A DNA stretch of 64,000 bases, from contig NZ_MSXV01000059.1 in NCBI RefSeq assembly GCF_001945395.1, positions 154,790 through 218,789 on the forward strand. Reading direction: 5' to 3'. The DNA comes from Pseudomonas sp. PA15(2017). GTDB lineage: Bacteria > Pseudomonadota > Gammaproteobacteria > Pseudomonadales > Pseudomonadaceae. The translations under genes and the position numbers were made by a program. This document shows positions 24,317-34,076 of this stretch, one piece after another (positions within the stretch are counted from its first letter, which is position 1; every line of letters begins with the position of its first letter). The notes beneath the pieces were generated by a model, which made no database searches, had not been told where the DNA came from, and saw only the letters and a list, made by a program, of their open reading frames with translations.

Positions 24317-25206
24317 GCTTCACCGCCATAGACCTGTCGCGGGTGCCGGCGCCCAGCGTTGTCGAAACCCTGGACTACGAGCAGATTCTCGGCGCCCTGC
24401 TGGCCGACTTTGCCGAGCGCTACCCGGCCATGGACCAGTTTCTGGAATCCGACCCGGCCATCAAGCTGCTCGAGGTCGCCGCCTACCGCGAGCTGCTGCT
24501 GCGCCAGCGCATCAATGAGGCCGCCCAGGCCGTCATGCTGCCCTACGCCCTGGGCGACGACCTTGAAAACCTGGGCGCCCTGTTCGGCGTGCAGCGCCTG
24601 CTCATCACCCCGGCGGACGCCAGCACCTTCCCGCCCGTGGCCGCCGAGTACGAGACCGACAGCGCCCTGCGCAACCGCATTCAACTTTCGCTGGAAGGCC
24701 TCAGCACGGCCGGCCCGGAAGGCGCCTACATCTTCCACGCCCTCAGCGCGAGCGGCGAAGTGCTCGACGCCTCGGCCACCAGCCCCAGCCCCGGGGTGGT
24801 AACTGTCACCGTGCTGTCGCGCACCGGCTCCGGCGTCGCCTCGCCCGAGCTGCTGGCCAGCGTCGAAACGGCCCTGACCGACGAATCCGTGCGCCCCCTC
24901 ACCGACCACGTGCAGGTGCAGGCCGCCGCCATCAGCGAATACGCCATCGACGCCAAACTCTACTTCTACGCCGGCCCCGACCGCGAAGTCGTCATGGCCA
25001 ATGCCCGCGCCGCCGCGACGGCCTACGCCGACGCCCAGCACCGCCTGGGCCGCGACGTCACTATTTCCGGCCTGCACGCCGCCCTGCACCAGCAGGGCGT
25101 GCAGCGCGTCGAGCTGCACAGCCCGGCTGCCAGCATCGTGGTCGACCGCCAGACCGCCACCTACTGCGCCGCCATCAACCTGAGCGATGGGGGGCTGGAT
25201 GAGTAA
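24313..25206 (+). CDS. J: Baseplate protein (P2 gpJ family)
   Basis: 297 residues. It matches the baseplate J family: SFTAIDLSRVPAPSVVETLDYEQIL at the start, then LLEVAAYRELLLRQRINEAA and the RTGSGVASPELLA core. It joins W and I in the baseplate wedge. Confidence 0.94.
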   Translation: MSFTAIDLSRVPAPSVVETLDYEQILGALLADFAERYPAMDQFLESDPAIKLLEVAAYRELLLRQRINEAAQAVMLPYALGDDLENLGALFGVQRLLITPADASTFPPVAAEYETDSALRNRIQLSLEGLSTAGPEGAYIFHALSASGEVLDASATSPSPGVVTVTVLSRTGSGVASPELLASVETALTDESVRPLTDHVQVQAAAISEYAIDAKLYFYAGPDREVVMANARAAATAYADAQHRLGRDVTISGLHAALHQQGVQRVELHSPAASIVVDRQTATYCAAINLSDGGLDE

Positions 25207-25744
25207 CGTGCGCAGCCTGCTGCCGCCCAACGCCACCGCCCTCGAGCGCGCCCTCGAGCAGGTCCAGGCCCGTGCCACCACCCAGGCCGTGCCCCTGCGC
25301 GAACTGTGGAACCCCAACACCTGCCCGGCCCACCTGCTGCCCTGGCTGGCATGGACGCTCTCGCTCGACAGCTGGCAGCCCTACTGGCCCGAGGCGGTGA
25401 AGCGCGAGCGCATCCGCATGGCCGTGGAAATCCAGCGCCGCAAGGGCACCGCCAAGTCCGTGCGCGACGTGGTGCGCAGCTTCGGCTCCAGCCTGGCCAT
25501 CCGCGAGTGGTGGCAAACCGAACCAAAGGGCGAGCCCCACACCTTCGCGCTCACCCTCACTCTCGGCGCCGGCGTGCCCAACACCGTTGAGTACCAGCAA
25601 GACGTCATCACCGAAATCGAGCGCACCAAGCCCGTGCGCTCGCACTTCACCCTCACCATCGGCCTGGCCGCCTCGGGCGGCATGGGCCTGGGCGGCGCAG
25701 CCCGCGCCGTCACCTACCGCCGTATCCAGTGCGAGGCAACCTGA
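25199..25744 (+). CDS. I: Tail protein (P2 gpI family)
   Basis: 181 residues, ATG at 25199 overlapping the end of J by eight bases. The family stretch LRELWNPNTCPAHLLPWLAWTLSLD is clear, followed by the RKGTAKSVRDVVRSFG motif. It is a wedge component between J and the tail fibre H. Confidence 0.93.
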   Translation: MSNVRSLLPPNATALERALEQVQARATTQAVPLRELWNPNTCPAHLLPWLAWTLSLDSWQPYWPEAVKRERIRMAVEIQRRKGTAKSVRDVVRSFGSSLAIREWWQTEPKGEPHTFALTLTLGAGVPNTVEYQQDVITEIERTKPVRSHFTLTIGLAASGGMGLGGAARAVTYRRIQCEAT

Positions 25745-28546
25745 ATGGCCCTACCCATCACCATCACCGACGCCGGCCGGGCAGAGATCATCGCCGCCGA
25801 GAACACCGGCACCGCCAAGGTCACCATCGCCGCCGTGGCACTCGGCACCGGGCGCTACAGCCCGAGCAAGAGCCAGACGGCCCTGCAGGCCGAGATCAAG
25901 CGCTTGAGCAGCATCGCGGGCACCGCCGTGGCCGACGACACCATCCACGTGATGGCGCTGGACGAATCCAGCGCAACCTACGATGTCGGCGAATTCGGTC
26001 TGATCAGCGACAAAGGCACACTTATCGCCGTCTACTCCCAGCTCCCGGCCGAGGGCTGGATCATCCAGAAGGCGCCCGCCTCCACCTTGCTGCTGGCAAC
26101 CGACATCATTCTCGAATCGCTGGGCACGGCCGCTATCCAGTTCGGCGATGTTGCGTTCATCAATCCCCCGGCCACCACCACTGTCGCCGGCGTGGTCATG
26201 CTAGAGGACAGCCTTACCAGCACCAGCCACGCCAAGGCCCTCACGGCACGACAAGGTAAGGCGTTAGCTGAAGCCCTCGACACCAAGGCCAACAAGGCAA
26301 CGTCCCTGGCGGGTTACAACATCACCGACGACGTGCAGATTCGGGGCAAGGCCCAGGTCGGCGCATTCACTGTCGAATGCCTCGACATCACTAATTCCGA
26401 ACAGATCAGCGGCCTCCTGATCAGAACCAACCTGCCGGCCAGCAGCGGGCTGATGCCGCATCTCACGTTTAAAGGGGCCGTCAACGGCTACACCAGCCCT
26501 TTCGAAATGCACCTTAGCTGGTACTTCTACGAGGGCCGCTTCTACATCCCACTTGCACTGCTCAGCGGCGTCAATGCCCCGCTCTCCGGCGGCCTCAAGG
26601 TCTTTCTCAGCAGCAACGCCGGCCTGGTCGATATCCGCATCGATTTCGGCGGCACCGTCTACATCCCGCGTCTGGGCGTGACAGCGTACAAAGGCAACGC
26701 CTACGGTGGTGAGTACGCCATGTACCGTGGCTGGAGCCGTGAGCCCCGTGCACGCGAGCTGGCTATTGCGGGGGAGGTCGAGGTGGTCGCCAGCACTGCA
26801 CTCAATACCAACAACATCACAGCCGCGGCCCTGTCACTGGCAGCCCATGGCGTCATTCCACTGTCTGCGGTCACTGGCCTGGTCGCAGCGTTGGATGCGA
26901 AAGCCCCGCTGCACAGCCCTGGTTTTTCCGGTGCACCCACCGCCCCCACGCCGCCGCTCGCAGTCAGCAACAACCAACTGGCCACCACCGAGTTCGTCAT
27001 GCGTGCCTTCCACGCCCTGGTCGACTCATCGCCGGAAGCCCTCAACACTCTGCGCGAGCTGGCCGCCGCCATCGGTGACGACCCCAACTTCGCAACCACC
27101 ATGGTCAACGCCCTGGCCGGCAAGCTGTCGTTGAGCGGTGGCACCATGACCGGCACCATCCTCAGCCAAGGTGGATCCACGGCAGTCATCGACATGCACA
27201 GCCCCGACGGCACCCGCCGCGGCTACCTCTGGCACGACGCCGACGGTGTGGGCTTCCTGGGGCATTTGGGTGGCTGGGCCCTACGCGTCAGGTCGAGCAG
27301 CGATCCGGGCGGCTATGGCGTTTCCGTCAGCGGCGTTCTGAGGGGGGATGGTTCGGGCTTGTTCAACGTCCCCCTTGCGGGGGTGGCTGGCCTGGCTGAG
27401 GCTCTCGCTAGCAAATTGGGCAGAGGCGAGTACGGTCTGGGAGGGAGCGCAGCCCCGGTCGGAGCCATCGATACCATTGGCTTGCCCGGCGGCTTTTACT
27501 ATTTCGGCGAGGGGGCAACCAGCTTCGCCCCGTACGTAGGCCTGGTGAACATTCCCTATGGCTCCGCGGGCTACGCGGGGCAATTGGGCTTCCAACAAGG
27601 CACCGCCGAACCGCGCGTGCTGGTGCGCAGTGTAGTAGGTGCGGGCCAATGGACGCCCACGAGGGAGGTCTATCACAGTGGCAACTTCAATCCCGCCGTT
27701 AAACTCGACCTGGCCGGCGGGCGGATGGCTGGGCGCCTGGTTATCGCCACTGACCAAGGCGCTACGCCCAATTACGGCGTCAATCAGCTCGAACTGAGCG
27801 ATGCAGGCGCCGGCACTCCGGTCACCCTGGGGTTTCACCGCGAGGGCCTCACGGCTACCCTGTTGACACACCGAGGTGCCGGACTGGAAGTGCTCGCCAA
27901 CGGTGGTGGCGGCCTCGCCCCGCTGGCGGCGCTGCTTAACGGCTCGAACATAGTCGCCGGCACCGTTTCAGCCACTCACCTCGACACCGCCGTGCGCGGC
28001 GTGAACCAGGGGCCGAATAACCAAGACCCCAACTTGGCTGTAACTCCCGTCATCCTGAGCAACCACGCCAATACGCCCGACTCCGCCTACTACTGGCACA
28101 TCAGCACGACGTTCTATGCCGGCATCGGCGAAGCAACGAACCGCGGCCAGATCGCAGTGCAGTACACGCCGCTGGCCGATGGCAGCGTGAGGGTTTTCGC
28201 GCGTTCGAGCTATCAGGGCGCATGGTCAGCGTGGACCCGCTGCGACCTCGGTGGGGCGCCCCGAAGCACGGCGAACCTGGGTAGCACAGGTTGGTGGCGC
28301 TGTGCCGATACGGGGTTAATCCGCCAATGGGGCCAGACCGGGAATATCGGCAATGACGGCGGCGTCACAATCACCCTGCCTGTCACATTCCCGAATGCAA
28401 TGCTGGGCGCGCATGCCGCAGGAATGCGCGGTCCCGACAGCACCAACGGGCCGTCGATGCTCACTACCAATTGGGCACGGGCGACATTCGCCATTTACAA
28501 CGACGCTGCTGCCTCGCCTGCCAACTGGGAAGCCTGGGGATATTAA
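25745..28546 (+). CDS. H: Tail fibre protein (P2 gpH-like)
   Basis: 933 residues. The N-terminal part (about 1-160, with ITDAGRAEIIAAENTGTAKVTI and ATDIILESLGTAAIQFGDVAFINPPAT) is the conserved gpH/tail-collar attachment domain. The middle has phage fibre repeats of the LATTEFVMRA and GGTMTGTI kind. The C-terminal 90 residues (from about WWRCADTGLIRQWGQTG) form a receptor-binding tip typical of Pseudomonas fibres. The distal part sets host range. Starts directly after the I stop codon. Confidence 0.92.
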   Translation: MALPITITDAGRAEIIAAENTGTAKVTIAAVALGTGRYSPSKSQTALQAEIKRLSSIAGTAVADDTIHVMALDESSATYDVGEFGLISDKGTLIAVYSQLPAEGWIIQKAPASTLLLATDIILESLGTAAIQFGDVAFINPPATTTVAGVVMLEDSLTSTSHAKALTARQGKALAEALDTKANKATSLAGYNITDDVQIRGKAQVGAFTVECLDITNSEQISGLLIRTNLPASSGLMPHLTFKGAVNGYTSPFEMHLSWYFYEGRFYIPLALLSGVNAPLSGGLKVFLSSNAGLVDIRIDFGGTVYIPRLGVTAYKGNAYGGEYAMYRGWSREPRARELAIAGEVEVVASTALNTNNITAAALSLAAHGVIPLSAVTGLVAALDAKAPLHSPGFSGAPTAPTPPLAVSNNQLATTEFVMRAFHALVDSSPEALNTLRELAAAIGDDPNFATTMVNALAGKLSLSGGTMTGTILSQGGSTAVIDMHSPDGTRRGYLWHDADGVGFLGHLGGWALRVRSSSDPGGYGVSVSGVLRGDGSGLFNVPLAGVAGLAEALASKLGRGEYGLGGSAAPVGAIDTIGLPGGFYYFGEGATSFAPYVGLVNIPYGSAGYAGQLGFQQGTAEPRVLVRSVVGAGQWTPTREVYHSGNFNPAVKLDLAGGRMAGRLVIATDQGATPNYGVNQLELSDAGAGTPVTLGFHREGLTATLLTHRGAGLEVLANGGGGLAPLAALLNGSNIVAGTVSATHLDTAVRGVNQGPNNQDPNLAVTPVILSNHANTPDSAYYWHISTTFYAGIGEATNRGQIAVQYTPLADGSVRVFARSSYQGAWSAWTRCDLGGAPRSTANLGSTGWWRCADTGLIRQWGQTGNIGNDGGVTITLPVTFPNAMLGAHAAGMRGPDSTNGPSMLTTNWARATFAIYNDAAASPANWEAWGY

Positions 28547-28547
28547 A

Positions 28548-29141
28548 ATGACCATCTACTTCAGCCCTACAGACGGCGGGTTCTATGACACCCGCATCCA
28601 CGGTACCCGTACCCTGAGTGTTCCCGACCCGGACTGGCAGCGGCCGCTGATCAGCATCATGGTCCAACCCGGCGATCCGCTGCCTGAAGGGGCAGGCCTC
28701 AACGAGACAGACCAGCCAATCGTCATTGAGCTACCCGACGAGACCGCGCAGCCTCCCCTAATCGAAATGCCGAACCACGCCTGCCTGCTGCCACCAGACG
28801 CCGAGGAAATTACCGCCGAGCGCCACGCCGAGCTGCTCGCAGGCAACGCCGCAGGCCAGCTCATCGTGCCGGACGAGTCGGGCCAGCCCATCCTGCAAGC
28901 GCCGCCACCCCCGAGCACCGAACAACTCATCAGCCAAGCCACCGCCAGGTGCACCCAGCTGCTGCAGGTCGCCACCCAGGCCATCGCCCCATTACAGGAT
29001 GCAGTAGACCTGGGCGAAGCCACCGAAGCCGAGCAGGCCGCGCTGCTGGCGTGGAAACGCTACCGCATCGCCCTCAACCGCATCGAGCAGCAAGAAGGCT
29101 ACCCGCACAGCATCGAATGGCCGGCCAGCCCGGCCGCCTGA
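28548..29141 (+). CDS. G: Tail fibre assembly protein (P2 gpG position)
   Basis: 197 residues, ATG at 28548, one base after the H stop codon. It starts with a conserved MTIYFSPTDGGFYDTRIHG segment and ends with the tail-fibre-assembly type helix AALLAWKRYRIALNRIEQQEG and IEWPASPAA. It should chaperone trimerisation of the fibre. Position and C-terminus support the call; the N-terminal half is specific to Pseudomonas phages. Confidence 0.82.
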   Translation: MTIYFSPTDGGFYDTRIHGTRTLSVPDPDWQRPLISIMVQPGDPLPEGAGLNETDQPIVIELPDETAQPPLIEMPNHACLLPPDAEEITAERHAELLAGNAAGQLIVPDESGQPILQAPPPPSTEQLISQATARCTQLLQVATQAIAPLQDAVDLGEATEAEQAALLAWKRYRIALNRIEQQEGYPHSIEWPASPAA

Positions 29142-29159
29142 ACACCCTGGGGAGGGTTC

Positions 29160-29184
29160 GCCCGCCATCGCGCGGGCTTTTTTT
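29160..29184 (+). terminator. Intrinsic terminator of the V-G operon
   Basis: A GCCCGC/GCGGGC stem with a 6-nt loop is followed by seven T residues, 18 bp after the G stop. Confidence 0.85.
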
Positions 29185-29193
29185 CGCCTGCAC

Positions 29194-29216
29194 CTTGTAG
29201 CCGCCTCGCCTACAAC
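29194..29216 (+). promoter_or_regulatory. Ogr-type late activator site before FI
   Basis: CTTGTAG and CTACAAC around 9 bp, with the TGT-N13-ACA spacing shared by the sites before O and V. It lies 74 bp before the FI start and just after the terminator of the previous operon. Confidence 0.72.
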
Positions 29217-29289
29217 CCCCGCCGCTCGCCCAGCGGCCGCGCGCGCGTCAGGCTTGGCCCTGTCATTTCTCAACGCGCAGGCACCCCCC

Positions 29290-30480
29290 ATGGCCGATGA
29301 ATATCTGCACGGCGTCCGAGTCCTCGAGATCAACGCCGGCACCCGCCCCATCCGCACCGTTTCCACCGCTGTCGTCGGCCTGGTCTGCACCGCATCCGAT
29401 GCTGATCCCGACGCCTTCCCGCTCGATCAGGCCGTGCTGCTCACCAATGTGCAGGCCGCCATCGCCAAGGCCGGCACCCAGGGCACCCTGGCCGCCAGCC
29501 TGCAGGCCATCGCCGACCAGACCAAACCCGTCACCGTCGTGGTGCGCGTGGCCGATGGCGTCGGCGACTCCGAGGAAGAACAGGCCGCCGACCTCACCAG
29601 CAAACTCATCGGCACCACCAACGCCCAGGGCAAATACACCGGCATGAAAGCCCTGCTGGCTGCCAAGTCTCAGCTCGGCGTCACCCCGCGCATCCTTGGC
29701 GTGCCCGGGCTCGATCCGCTGCCCGTCGCCACCGCGCTGGTCGCCATTGCCCAGCAGCTGCGCGCCTTCGCCTACGTTTCCGCGAACGGCTGCCAGACCA
29801 AGGAGGAAGCCATCGCCTACCGAGCTGGCTTCGGTGCTCGCGAAGTCATGGTCGTCTGGCCGGACTTCCAGGCCTGGAGCACCACTGAGAACAAGACCGT
29901 CACCGCACCCGCAGTCGCCGTCGCCCTGGGCCTGCGCGCCAAGCTGGACACCGAGCAGGGCTGGCACAAGACGCTCTCCAACGTCGCCGTCAATGGCGTG
30001 ACAGGTATCAGCGCCGACGTGTTCTGGGACCTGCAGAACCCCGCCACCGACGCCAACCTGCTGAACGCCAGCGAAGTTACCACGCTGATCAACCACAGCG
30101 GCTTTCGCTTCTGGGGCTCGCGCACCTGCTCCGAAGATCCGCTGTTCGCCTTCGAGAACTACACCCGCACCGCCCAGGTGCTGGCCGACACCATGGCCGA
30201 GGGGCATTTCTGGGCCGTCGACAAGCCCCTGCACCCCTCCCTGGTGCGCGACATCATCGAGGGCATCAACGCCAAGTTCCGCGAACTGAAGGCCGGCGGC
30301 TACATCATCGACGGCGAATGCTGGTACGACCCCGAAGCCAACACCAAGGACACGCTCAAGGCCGGCAAGCTGTACATCGACTACGACTACACGCCCGTGC
30401 CCCCGCTCGAGGACCTGACCCTGCGCCAGCGCATCACCGACCGCTACCTGGCCGACTTCGCCAGCAGCATCACCGCCTGA
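29290..30480 (+). CDS. FI: Major tail sheath protein (P2 gpFI)
   Basis: 396 residues from the ATG at 29290, the same length as P2 gpFI. The N-terminus MADEYLHGVRVLEINAGTRPI and the C-terminal GKLYIDYDYTPVPPLEDLTL are family hallmarks. It polymerises around the tube and contracts at infection. First gene of the tail operon. Confidence 0.96.
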   Translation: MADEYLHGVRVLEINAGTRPIRTVSTAVVGLVCTASDADPDAFPLDQAVLLTNVQAAIAKAGTQGTLAASLQAIADQTKPVTVVVRVADGVGDSEEEQAADLTSKLIGTTNAQGKYTGMKALLAAKSQLGVTPRILGVPGLDPLPVATALVAIAQQLRAFAYVSANGCQTKEEAIAYRAGFGAREVMVVWPDFQAWSTTENKTVTAPAVAVALGLRAKLDTEQGWHKTLSNVAVNGVTGISADVFWDLQNPATDANLLNASEVTTLINHSGFRFWGSRTCSEDPLFAFENYTRTAQVLADTMAEGHFWAVDKPLHPSLVRDIIEGINAKFRELKAGGYIIDGECWYDPEANTKDTLKAGKLYIDYDYTPVPPLEDLTLRQRITDRYLADFASSITA

Positions 30481-30513
30481 CCCGGCGCCCATCGCATCTA
30501 GGAGCACGCCCCC

Positions 30514-31029
30514 ATGGCCATGCCTCGCAAACTGAAAAACATGAACCTGTTCAACGATGGCGGCAGCTACCAGGGCGTGTGCAAGACCGTCACCCTGCCC
30601 AACCTCACCCGCAAGATGGAAGCTTGGCGCGGCGGCGGCATGGACGGCCCCGTGAAGGTCGACCTCGGCTTCGGCGATGACGGCCTGCAGGTCGAGTGGT
30701 CGCTCGGCGGCATGGACTTGATCGCGGTGCGCCAGTACGGCATCACCTCGGCCAGCGGCGTGATGCTGCGCTGGGCCGGCGCCTACCAGCGCGACGACAC
30801 CGGCGAGACCCAGGCCGTGGAAGTCGTCGTGCGGGGCCGTCATGAGGAAATCAGCTTCGGCGACGCCCAGCCCGGCGAAGACACCGAACACAGCATCACC
30901 ACCACCTGCAGCTACTACAAGCTCGTGGTAGACGGCCGCGTCGAGATCGAAATCGACCTGCTCAACATGGTCTTCCTCGTCGACGGCACCGACCTGCTCG
31001 AGGCCCAGCGCCGCGCCGTCGGCCTGTAA
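30514..31029 (+). CDS. FII: Major tail tube protein (P2 gpFII)
   Basis: 171 residues, against 172 in P2. It begins MAMPRKLKNMNLFNDGGSYQG and has the KMEAWRGGGMDGPVKVDLG core. It forms the inner tube through which DNA passes. Confidence 0.96.
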   Translation: MAMPRKLKNMNLFNDGGSYQGVCKTVTLPNLTRKMEAWRGGGMDGPVKVDLGFGDDGLQVEWSLGGMDLIAVRQYGITSASGVMLRWAGAYQRDDTGETQAVEVVVRGRHEEISFGDAQPGEDTEHSITTTCSYYKLVVDGRVEIEIDLLNMVFLVDGTDLLEAQRRAVGL

Positions 31030-31058
31030 ACATTTCGCGCACATCCCAAGGAGCCCCC

Positions 31059-31394
31059 ATGGCCACCCCTGAAACCGTCACCCAAGAAACCAACCCGAAC
31101 GAAGCCCAGGTCGAGCTGGATACGCCAATCAGCCGCGGCGAGACCACCATTTCCCACCTCACCCTGCGCAAGCCCAGCGCCGGCGAGCTGCGCGGCGTCT
31201 CCCTCGCCGAGCTGCTGCAACTCGACGTCACCGCCGTGCGCAAGGTGCTGCCGCGCATCAGCAACCCCACCCTCACCGACCAGGAGATCGGCCGCATGGA
31301 CCCGGCCGACCTGCTCGACGTCGCGGCCAAGGTGGCCGGTTTTTTGTTGAAGAAAGCACAGCGCGAGGAGATCAGCGCCTCCCTCAACGCGTAG
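31059..31394 (+). CDS. E: Tail assembly chaperone gpE
   Basis: 111 residues in the unshifted frame, with the family core TTISHLTLRKPSAGELRGVSLAELLQ. Near its 3' end lies the slippery heptamer TTTTTTG at 31340-31346, in the phase required for a -1 shift. It is the shorter of two products that chaperone the tape measure protein. Confidence 0.93.
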   Translation: MATPETVTQETNPNEAQVELDTPISRGETTISHLTLRKPSAGELRGVSLAELLQLDVTAVRKVLPRISNPTLTDQEIGRMDPADLLDVAAKVAGFLLKKAQREEISASLNA

Positions 31395-31525
31395 AAGACG
31401 CCATGGCCGACCTGGCCATCGTCTTCCACTGGGCGCCCCAGGACATGGATGCCCTCACCGTTACGGAACTCATGGAATGGCGCGAGCGCGCCCGTGCACG
31501 GAGTCAGGCCGATGGCCGCAAATAA
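31059..31525 (+). CDS. E+E': gpE+E' fusion made by -1 ribosomal frameshift
   Basis: E is read to the T6G site at 31340-31346, where codons GGT TTT TTG can slip to TTT TTT. The -1 frame is open from there through 31403, where it contains the GpE' domain (ADLAIVFHWAPQDMDALTV, then LMEWRERARARSQ), and stops at 31525. P2 itself makes E+E' at an identical T6G heptamer. E' also overlaps the T start codon. A separate ATG start of E' at 31403 exists but has no clear ribosome site. Confidence 0.85.
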
Positions 31526-34070
31526 GCTGCAACTCACCGTCCTGCTCTCCGCGCTCGATCGCGTCACCGCCCCGCTGAAAAAGATTCAGGGCGGCACCCT
31601 CGGCGCCGGCCGCGCCCTCAAGGAAACGCGCGACCGGCTCAAGGAACTGAACGCTCAACAGAAGGACATCAGCGCCTGGCGCACGCAGCGCACCGCCGCC
31701 AAGCAGACCGAAGACGCCCTGCAGGCTGCTCGCGAGCGCGTCAAGGCCCTTGGCCAACAGATGCAGGCCACGGGCGTGCCCACCCAGCAAATGACCCGCG
31801 ACCTGCAAGCCGCCATCCGCCAGGCCAGCGCCCTCAAGCGCGAGCATCAGCACAACCAGACCCAGTTGCAGAACCTGCGCACCAGGCTCAACGCAGCCGG
31901 CATCAGCACCCGCAACCTCAGCACCAGCGAACGCGACCTCAAGGCCAAACTCGCCGCCACCAACGCCGAGCTGGTCAAGCATGAGAACCGCCTGAAGCGC
32001 ATCACCGTCCAGCAGCAGCGCCTGGCCCGCGCCAAGGCCCAGTACGAGAAAACCCAGGGCCTGGCCGGCAGCATGGCCGCCAGCGGCGCTGGCGGTATGG
32101 CCACAGGTACCGGCATCCTGTTCGGCATGCAGCGCCTGCTCGCGCCGGGCCTGGAGTTCGATACCACCATGAGCAAGGTGCAGGCCCTAACCGGCCTGGA
32201 CAAGGGCGACGAGCAACTCGCCGCGCTGCGCGCCCAAGCCCGCAAGCTGGGCGCCGAAACCATGTTCAGCGCCGGCGACGCCGCCAGTGGCCAGGCCTTC
32301 CTGGCCATGGCCGGCTTCACGCCCAAGGCCATCCAGGACGCCATGCCCGGCCTGCTCGACATGGCCAAGGCCGGCGACATGGACCTGGGCCGCACCGCCG
32401 ATATCGCCTCCAACATCCTCGGCGGCTTCCGCATCGACCCGGCGCAGATGGGCATGGTCGCCGACGTGCTCACCAAGGCGTTCACCACCTCCAACATGAG
32501 CCTGGAGATGCTCGGCGACACCATGAAGTACGTGGGCCCGGTCGCCGCATCCGCCGGCATGGGCCTGGAGCAGGCCGCCGCCATGGCCGGCCTGCTGGGC
32601 AACGTCGGCATTCAGTCCAGCCAGGCCGGTACCACCCTGCGCGCCATGCTGCTGCGCCTGGCTGCACCGGTAGGCCCCGCCGAAAAGGCCATGAAGAAGC
32701 TGGGCATCCGCGCCAAGGACTCGGCCGGCAACATCCGCGACATCACCGCCGTGCTCGGCGACGTGGCCAAGGCCACCGAGAAAATGGGCACCGGTGACCG
32801 CCTGGAGTACCTCAAGGCCATTTTCGGCGAGGAACCCGCCGCCGGCATGGCCGAGCTGATCAACCAAGCCGGCGCCGGTGGCATCCTCAAGTACCTGGAC
32901 GTGGTGAAAGACCACGCCGGCGCCGCCGGCCGCACCGCCAAGATCATGGCCGACAACCTCACCGGCGACCTGGACGAACTGTTCTCCGGCCTCGATGAGG
33001 TGCGCATCGAGCTATTCGACCAGCAGAACGGCCCCCTGCGCGAATTCGTGCAGGGCCTCACCGTTATGGTCGGCCGCATCGGCGCCTGGGTACGGGAAAA
33101 CCCCGTGCTCACCGCACAAATCACCAAGACCGTCGCCGGCCTGGGCCTGCTCATGGCCGTCATGGGCAGCATCACCCTGGCCCTGGCCAGCATCCTCGGC
33201 CCATTCGCCATGGTCCGCTTCGGCATGATGCTGCTCGGCATCAAAAGCCTCGGCCTGGTGACGGCCCTGAAAACTGTGTGCACCGCGCTGCTCTGGATGG
33301 GTCGGCTGGCCCTGGCCAACCCCATCGGCCTGCTCATCACCGTGCTCGCGGGCGGCGCCTACCTCATCTACCAGAACTGGGACGCCGTGAAGGCCTACAT
33401 GGCCGGCCTGTGGGAAGAACTCAAGGCAGGGTTCTCCGGTGGCATCGGCAGCATCATCGCTACCCTGATCAACTTCAGCCCGCTGGGCCTGCTCTACCGC
33501 GCCTTCGCGGGCGTGCTCAGCTACCTGGGCGTCGAGTTGCCCGCCAGGTTCACCGACTTCGGCGGCATGCTCATGCAGGGCCTGGTGCGCGGCATCACCG
33601 CTGGCCTGGGCCGCGTCAAGGACGCTATCACCAGTGCCGGCGGGGCAGCCATCGGCTGGTTCAAGCAGAAGTTGGGCATCCACAGCCCTTCACGCGTGTT
33701 CGCCCAGCTCGGCGGTTTCACCATGGCCGGCCTTGGCCAGGGCCTGGCGAAGGGTGAAGGCGCCGTGCTCAAGCAGGTGGCCAGCACCGCCAAGCAGCTC
33801 ACCGCCGCCGGCGCCGCCACCCTGGGTATTGGCTTCGGCACCCCGGCCATGGCCGACCAGGCGCCCCTGCAGTTCGACCGCCGCCCGCCGATCAGCGCCG
33901 CCAGCGCAGGCGGCAGCACCATCATCCAGGGCGACACCATCACCATCAATATCAGCGCCGGCCCAGGCGCTGACACAGCCGACCTGCAGCGCATGCTCAA
34001 CCGCCTGCTGGACGAGCGCGAACGCAACAAGGCCCAGCGCCTGCGCAGCAGCCTGCGCGATACGGAGTAA
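31512..34070 (+). CDS. T: Tape measure protein (P2 gpT family)
   Basis: 852 residues from the ATG at 31512, inside the end of E'. A long N-terminal coiled coil (about 40-190), the TIGR01760-like core (LEFDTTMSKVQALTGLDKG, GAETMFSAGDAASGQAF), several hydrophobic segments (about 540-640) and a C-terminal GIHSPSRVFAQLGGF motif are typical of tape measures. Its length sets tail length; slightly longer than P2 gpT (815). An in-frame upstream start at 31449 is less likely. Confidence 0.94.
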   Translation: MAANKLQLTVLLSALDRVTAPLKKIQGGTLGAGRALKETRDRLKELNAQQKDISAWRTQRTAAKQTEDALQAARERVKALGQQMQATGVPTQQMTRDLQAAIRQASALKREHQHNQTQLQNLRTRLNAAGISTRNLSTSERDLKAKLAATNAELVKHENRLKRITVQQQRLARAKAQYEKTQGLAGSMAASGAGGMATGTGILFGMQRLLAPGLEFDTTMSKVQALTGLDKGDEQLAALRAQARKLGAETMFSAGDAASGQAFLAMAGFTPKAIQDAMPGLLDMAKAGDMDLGRTADIASNILGGFRIDPAQMGMVADVLTKAFTTSNMSLEMLGDTMKYVGPVAASAGMGLEQAAAMAGLLGNVGIQSSQAGTTLRAMLLRLAAPVGPAEKAMKKLGIRAKDSAGNIRDITAVLGDVAKATEKMGTGDRLEYLKAIFGEEPAAGMAELINQAGAGGILKYLDVVKDHAGAAGRTAKIMADNLTGDLDELFSGLDEVRIELFDQQNGPLREFVQGLTVMVGRIGAWVRENPVLTAQITKTVAGLGLLMAVMGSITLALASILGPFAMVRFGMMLLGIKSLGLVTALKTVCTALLWMGRLALANPIGLLITVLAGGAYLIYQNWDAVKAYMAGLWEELKAGFSGGIGSIIATLINFSPLGLLYRAFAGVLSYLGVELPARFTDFGGMLMQGLVRGITAGLGRVKDAITSAGGAAIGWFKQKLGIHSPSRVFAQLGGFTMAGLGQGLAKGEGAVLKQVASTAKQLTAAGAATLGIGFGTPAMADQAPLQFDRRPPISAASAGGSTIIQGDTITINISAGPGADTADLQRMLNRLLDERERNKAQRLRSSLRDTE

Positions 34071-34076
34071 CCCGCA

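Noticed and set aside
29263..31044. A 593-codon open frame on the minus strand
   Set aside because: Antisense to the tail sheath and tube genes FI and FII, both nearly exact P2 lengths.
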